A DNA stretch of 43,277 bases from an uncultured Phascolarctobacterium sp. (GTDB lineage Bacteria; Bacillota; Negativicutes; Acidaminococcales; Acidaminococcaceae), in NCBI RefSeq assembly GCF_905212365.1, contig NZ_CAJMEH010000010.1, positions 1-43,277 on the forward strand. The letters are read 5' to 3'. The position numbers were made by a program, and so were the translations under genes. Shown here in pieces: positions 40,214 through 43,277 of this stretch. Under the pieces are notes generated by a model. That model worked only from the letters and a program-made list of their open reading frames with translations. It had not been told where the DNA came from and ran no database searches. Within the stretch, counting starts at the first letter, position 1. Each line of letters begins with the position of its first letter.

Positions 40214-42484
40214 ATGAAGATCGTTAATCAGTCTTATCGTAAAAAGGACGCTATGCAGCTGGTAACTGGTCAGCCCGTGTACACCGACGATCTTGCGCCC
40301 AAGGATTGCCTGATCGTTAAGGTGTTGCGTTCGCCCCACGCCAACGCCATTATCGAAAGCATTAATAAGATGGCAGCGTCCAAGGTGCCGGATATCGAGG
40401 CTATTTTTACCTATGAGGACGTGGACCAGGAGGGACGGCGCTGCACCTATGCAGGCCAGACCTATCCGGAGCCCAGTCCCTACGACCGTCTGCTGCTGGA
40501 CCGCCATGTGCGCTTTGTGGGCGACGTGGTGGCCATAGTTGCCGGCAGAACGGAAAAAGCGGTGGACAAGGCTTTGTCCCTGCTCAAGGTTAAGTATCAG
40601 GTGCTGGAGGCAGTGCTTGATTTTCATACGGCGCTGGATAATCCTGTGCTGGTGCATCCTGAGGCGACCTGGGAGTCCCTCGCGCCTGTAGGAGCGGATA
40701 ATAAGCGCAATTTATGCGCTCACGACGTCTGCGGCGACGGCGATGTGGACGCTGTGCTGGCGGAGTGCGACGTTATCATCGACCGCACCTGCCGCGTGAA
40801 GGCGGTGCAGCAGGATATGATGGAGCCGTTTTGCACCTTCTGCACTATCGATACCTACGGCCGCTTGCATGTGGTAAGCTCTACGCAGATAGTTTTCCAT
40901 GCGCGGCGCATTATCTCCAACGCCCTGCATCTGCCTAAAGCCAAGGTTCGCGTGACTAAGCCCCGTATCGGCGGCGGCTTCGGCGCTAAGCAGAGCTGCG
41001 TTAGCGAAATGTACCCGGCCTTCGTTACCTGGCGCTTGAAAAAGCCTTCCAAGATGGTTTTTTCCCGCGAGGAATGCCATATTGCGGCCAGTCCCCGCCA
41101 TGAAATGGAGGTCAGGGTGCGTTTGGGCGCGACTAAAGAAGGTAAGATTCGCGCTATCGACCTTTACACTCTTTCCAATACGGGCGCTTACGGCGAGCAC
41201 GGCCCCACCACGGTAGGCTTGTCGGGGCATAAATCCATTCCCCTGTACCGCACGGAGGCTTTCCGTTTTGCTTACGATGTGGTTTATACCAATTTGCAGG
41301 CTGCGGGCGCATACCGCGGCTATGGCGCACCTCAGGGAATCTTTGCTGTGGAAACGGCGGTCAACGAGCTGGCCCATAAGCTGAACATAGATCCTATTAC
41401 CCTGCGCGAGATGAATATTACCCGCGAGGGCGATATGATGCCCGCTTATTATAATGCGCCCAATACCAGCTGCGCCTTGGATAAATGCCTGGCGCAGGTG
41501 CGGCAGATGAGCGGCTGGGATGAAAAGTTCCCGAAGCGCGTACTGCCCAACGGCAAGGTGCGCTCCGTGGGCGTGGCTATCGCTATGCAGGGTTCGTCCA
41601 TACCTTATTGCGACGTGGGCGGCGCAACGCTGAAGCTGAACGACGATGGCAGCTATACGCTGCTTATCGGCGCGGCAGATATGGGAACCGGCTGCGATAC
41701 GATTCTGGCGCAGGTGGCCGCAGAAGCATTGGATTGCTCCATGGACGATATTACGGTTTTCGGCGCGGATACGGATGCGTCTCCTTACGATTCCGGCTCC
41801 TACGCTTCCAGCACGACCTATATTACAGGCAATGCCGTTTATGCCTGCGCCAATAAGCTGCGCGATAAAATCTGCGCTTTAGGCGCTAAAAAGCTGGGCT
41901 GCGCCATAGAGAACGTAATTTTCGACGGCAGAATGGTGCGCAACGCGCCTGATGGCAAGTCTATTTCCCTTGTTGATATAGCCACTGCCTCACAATGTGA
42001 TAACGATATCGCCTTGGAGGAAACGGTGCAGATGAACAGTGTGCTGTCGCCGCCGCCGTTTATGGCCGGAGTGGCCGAAATGGAAACCGACCTTTTGACC
42101 GGCGAAACCGAGGTAGTTAATTATTATGCTTCCGTGGACTGCGGTACGCCTATCAATCCGCATCTGGCGCGAGTGCAGACGGAGGGCGGCCTGTTGCAGG
42201 GCATCGGCATGACGCTGATGGAAAACGTTACCTACAGCCCCAAGGGCCGCGTCTGCGAAAATTCTTTGATGCAGTATAGAATCCCCTGTCGCGAGGATAT
42301 CGGGCATCTCCATGTGGACTTTGCCTGCAGCTATGAAAGCAGCGGTCCCTTCGGCGCTAAATCCATAGGAGAGCTGGTCATCAACACGCCTGCCCCCGCT
42401 ATTGCCGACGCTATTTACCAGGCTACGGGGCACCGCATCTGCACGCTGCCGCTGACGCCGGAAAAAATAGCCTTGGGTGAATAA
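40214..42484 (+). CDS. Molybdenum hydroxylase large (Mo-binding) subunit, xanthine dehydrogenase family
   Basis: The 756-residue protein has the small N-terminal a/b hammerhead then the MCD/Mo-binding domain. Signature: VTKPRIGGGFGAKQSC (Mo-site glycine loop), AYRGYGAPQG (Arg for substrate, as Arg880 in bovine XDH) and GPFGAKSIGELV with the catalytic Glu. In the loop, Q stands where bovine XDH has substrate-binding Glu802. The selenium is a non-coded ligand, so it cannot be read from sequence. Substrate probably xanthine or another purine, not proven. moaA starts 6 bases after it. Confidence 0.92.
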   Translation: MKIVNQSYRKKDAMQLVTGQPVYTDDLAPKDCLIVKVLRSPHANAIIESINKMAASKVPDIEAIFTYEDVDQEGRRCTYAGQTYPEPSPYDRLLLDRHVRFVGDVVAIVAGRTEKAVDKALSLLKVKYQVLEAVLDFHTALDNPVLVHPEATWESLAPVGADNKRNLCAHDVCGDGDVDAVLAECDVIIDRTCRVKAVQQDMMEPFCTFCTIDTYGRLHVVSSTQIVFHARRIISNALHLPKAKVRVTKPRIGGGFGAKQSCVSEMYPAFVTWRLKKPSKMVFSREECHIAASPRHEMEVRVRLGATKEGKIRAIDLYTLSNTGAYGEHGPTTVGLSGHKSIPLYRTEAFRFAYDVVYTNLQAAGAYRGYGAPQGIFAVETAVNELAHKLNIDPITLREMNITREGDMMPAYYNAPNTSCALDKCLAQVRQMSGWDEKFPKRVLPNGKVRSVGVAIAMQGSSIPYCDVGGATLKLNDDGSYTLLIGAADMGTGCDTILAQVAAEALDCSMDDITVFGADTDASPYDSGSYASSTTYITGNAVYACANKLRDKICALGAKKLGCAIENVIFDGRMVRNAPDGKSISLVDIATASQCDNDIALEETVQMNSVLSPPPFMAGVAEMETDLLTGETEVVNYYASVDCGTPINPHLARVQTEGGLLQGIGMTLMENVTYSPKGRVCENSLMQYRIPCREDIGHLHVDFACSYESSGPFGAKSIGELVINTPAPAIADAIYQATGHRICTLPLTPEKIALGE

Positions 42485-42490
42485 GCTTTG

Positions 42491-43277
42491 ATGTACGATC
42501 AATTTAAGCGCAGGATAAATTATCTGCGCGTTTCGATAACCGACCGCTGTAATCTGCGCTGCCGCTACTGCCGACCGCAGGAGGGCAGCGGCGCGGCGGG
42601 CAGCGAAGCCCTGTCCTACGAGGAGCTGCTGCGTATTTGCCGCTGCGCTACCGCTTTAGGTGTGGACAGATTTAAGATAACGGGCGGCGAGCCCCTGGTG
42701 CGTGCGGGGGCTGCCGCTTTTATCGGCGCGTTGAAAAAGCTGCCGGGAGTGCGGCAGGTAACCCTGACGACTAACGGAAGCTGTTTTGCCGCTCATCTGC
42801 CGCAGCTGCTGGCGGCGGGGCTGGACGGCGTAAATTTCAGCCTGGATACGGTGGATGCGGCACTGTACCGGCAGCTGACAGGCGGAGAGCTGGCTTTAGC
42901 TTTACAAGGCGTCAAGGCGGCGGTGCAGGCAGGCCTGCCCTGTAAGCTGAACTGTGTGCCTTTGGCTGGCAGAACGCCTCAGGAGCTTTGGGAGCTGCTG
43001 TGCTTTGCCGACAGCTGCGGTACGCCGCTGCGCTTTATCGAGCTGATGCCGCTGGCCTGCAACCAAGGCCTGCAAGGGCTTTCCGGAGCGCAGGTGCGCG
43101 CTTTGCTGGCGCAGGCAGGCGTTGAGCTGCAGCCTGACGGGGCGTCCTACGGCAACGGCCCGGCGGTTTATTACCGCGCTGCGGGCTGCGGCGTGCCTAT
43201 CGGCTTTATCGAGCCGCTGCACAATAAATTCTGCGCGGCCTGCAACCGGGTGCGGCTGACCAGCGGCGGGTTTTTGA
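42491..43277 (+). CDS. moaA: GTP 3',8-cyclase MoaA, 3' end cut by window edge
   Basis: The open frame from ATG 42491 runs off the window (262 residues seen; about 320 expected). It is a radical SAM protein: CNLRCRYC binds the first 4Fe-4S cluster. FKITGGEPLVRAG, TTNGS and NFSLDT follow. The C-terminal cluster starts with FCAACNRVRLTSGG, its third Cys lying beyond the edge. It turns GTP into the cyclic precursor of molybdopterin, feeding the cofactor of the hydroxylase just upstream. Ribosome site weak (GGGTGA). Together with mocA it makes the locus partly self-sufficient in cofactor supply. Confidence 0.93.
   Translation, partial: MYDQFKRRINYLRVSITDRCNLRCRYCRPQEGSGAAGSEALSYEELLRICRCATALGVDRFKITGGEPLVRAGAAAFIGALKKLPGVRQVTLTTNGSCFAAHLPQLLAAGLDGVNFSLDTVDAALYRQLTGGELALALQGVKAAVQAGLPCKLNCVPLAGRTPQELWELLCFADSCGTPLRFIELMPLACNQGLQGLSGAQVRALLAQAGVELQPDGASYGNGPAVYYRAAGCGVPIGFIEPLHNKFCAACNRVRLTSGGFL

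Noticed and set aside
1..43277. CRISPR array, tRNA, rRNA, full insertion sequence or phage region
   Set aside because: No regularly spaced repeats, no cloverleaf or rRNA segments, no transposase, integrase or structural phage genes were recognised.

Overview
The window reads as chromosomal DNA of an anaerobic, diderm Firmicute, most likely a gut Negativicute (Acidaminococcaceae/Veillonellaceae-like). This is an inference. It rests on strong AGGAGG ribosome sites, FabK-type enoyl reductase, a PyrR-type attenuator with PyrK/PyrD-1B, and a short-form ArgA, all alongside a secreted OmpH/Skp-like periplasmic protein that implies an outer membrane. Core genes are GC-rich; several accessory genes are clearly AT-richer. 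No rRNA, tRNA or CRISPR array was seen.

Layout. (1) 1-4217 (+): the 3' part of a group 4 membrane [NiFe] hydrogenase (Hyf/Hyc-like) operon: hyfE (cut by the window edge), hyfF, a NuoC-NuoD type large subunit hyfG, and a ferredoxin/small-subunit fusion (HyfH+HyfI). (2) 4379-4864 (+): short ArgA-type acetyltransferase, closed by a strong bidirectional terminator. (3) 4938-8639 (-): alkA glycosylase, a small SAM methyltransferase and a PLD-nuclease/SF2-helicase fusion, probably one transcript. (4) 8775-10193 (-): acyltransferase-3 membrane protein, a 38-codon hydrophobic ORF and remnants that look like a broken toxin-antitoxin pair. (5) 10315-20277 (+): complete pyrimidine operon pyrB-pyrC-carA-carB-pyrK-pyrD-pyrF-pyrE behind a promoter and a PyrR-type attenuator, with a 122-bp inverted-repeat element between pyrD and pyrF. 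(6) 20354-25386 (+): type III-like restriction-modification pair (mod, res) with a visibly foreign target-recognition segment. (7) 25465-27141 (-) ilvD; 27448-28913 (+) fabK and ompH-like. (8) 29084-43277 (+, mostly): a selenium-dependent molybdenum hydroxylase locus: yqeC, selD, yedF, class V aminotransferase/cysteine desulfurase-like, DUF3343, yqeB, xdhC-like, a xanthine/uracil permease, mocA-like (opposite strand), the three hydroxylase subunits (FAD, 2Fe-2S, Mo) and the start of moaA.

How it works together: in region 8 selD makes selenophosphate. YedF, the PLP enzyme, DUF3343, YqeB and YqeC are known from comparative genomics to travel with selenium-dependent Mo hydroxylases. MoaA starts molybdopterin synthesis, the MocA-like protein would make the cytosine dinucleotide form, XdhC-like protein would load the cofactor, and the permease would bring in a purine substrate. 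Two AT-rich accessory genes, a RhuM-family gene and a DUF1016/YhcG nuclease, sit inside this locus. Each carries a near-perfect palindrome in its coding sequence (25 and 29 nt, each with one central base). That pair of palindromes is the least explained signal in the window.
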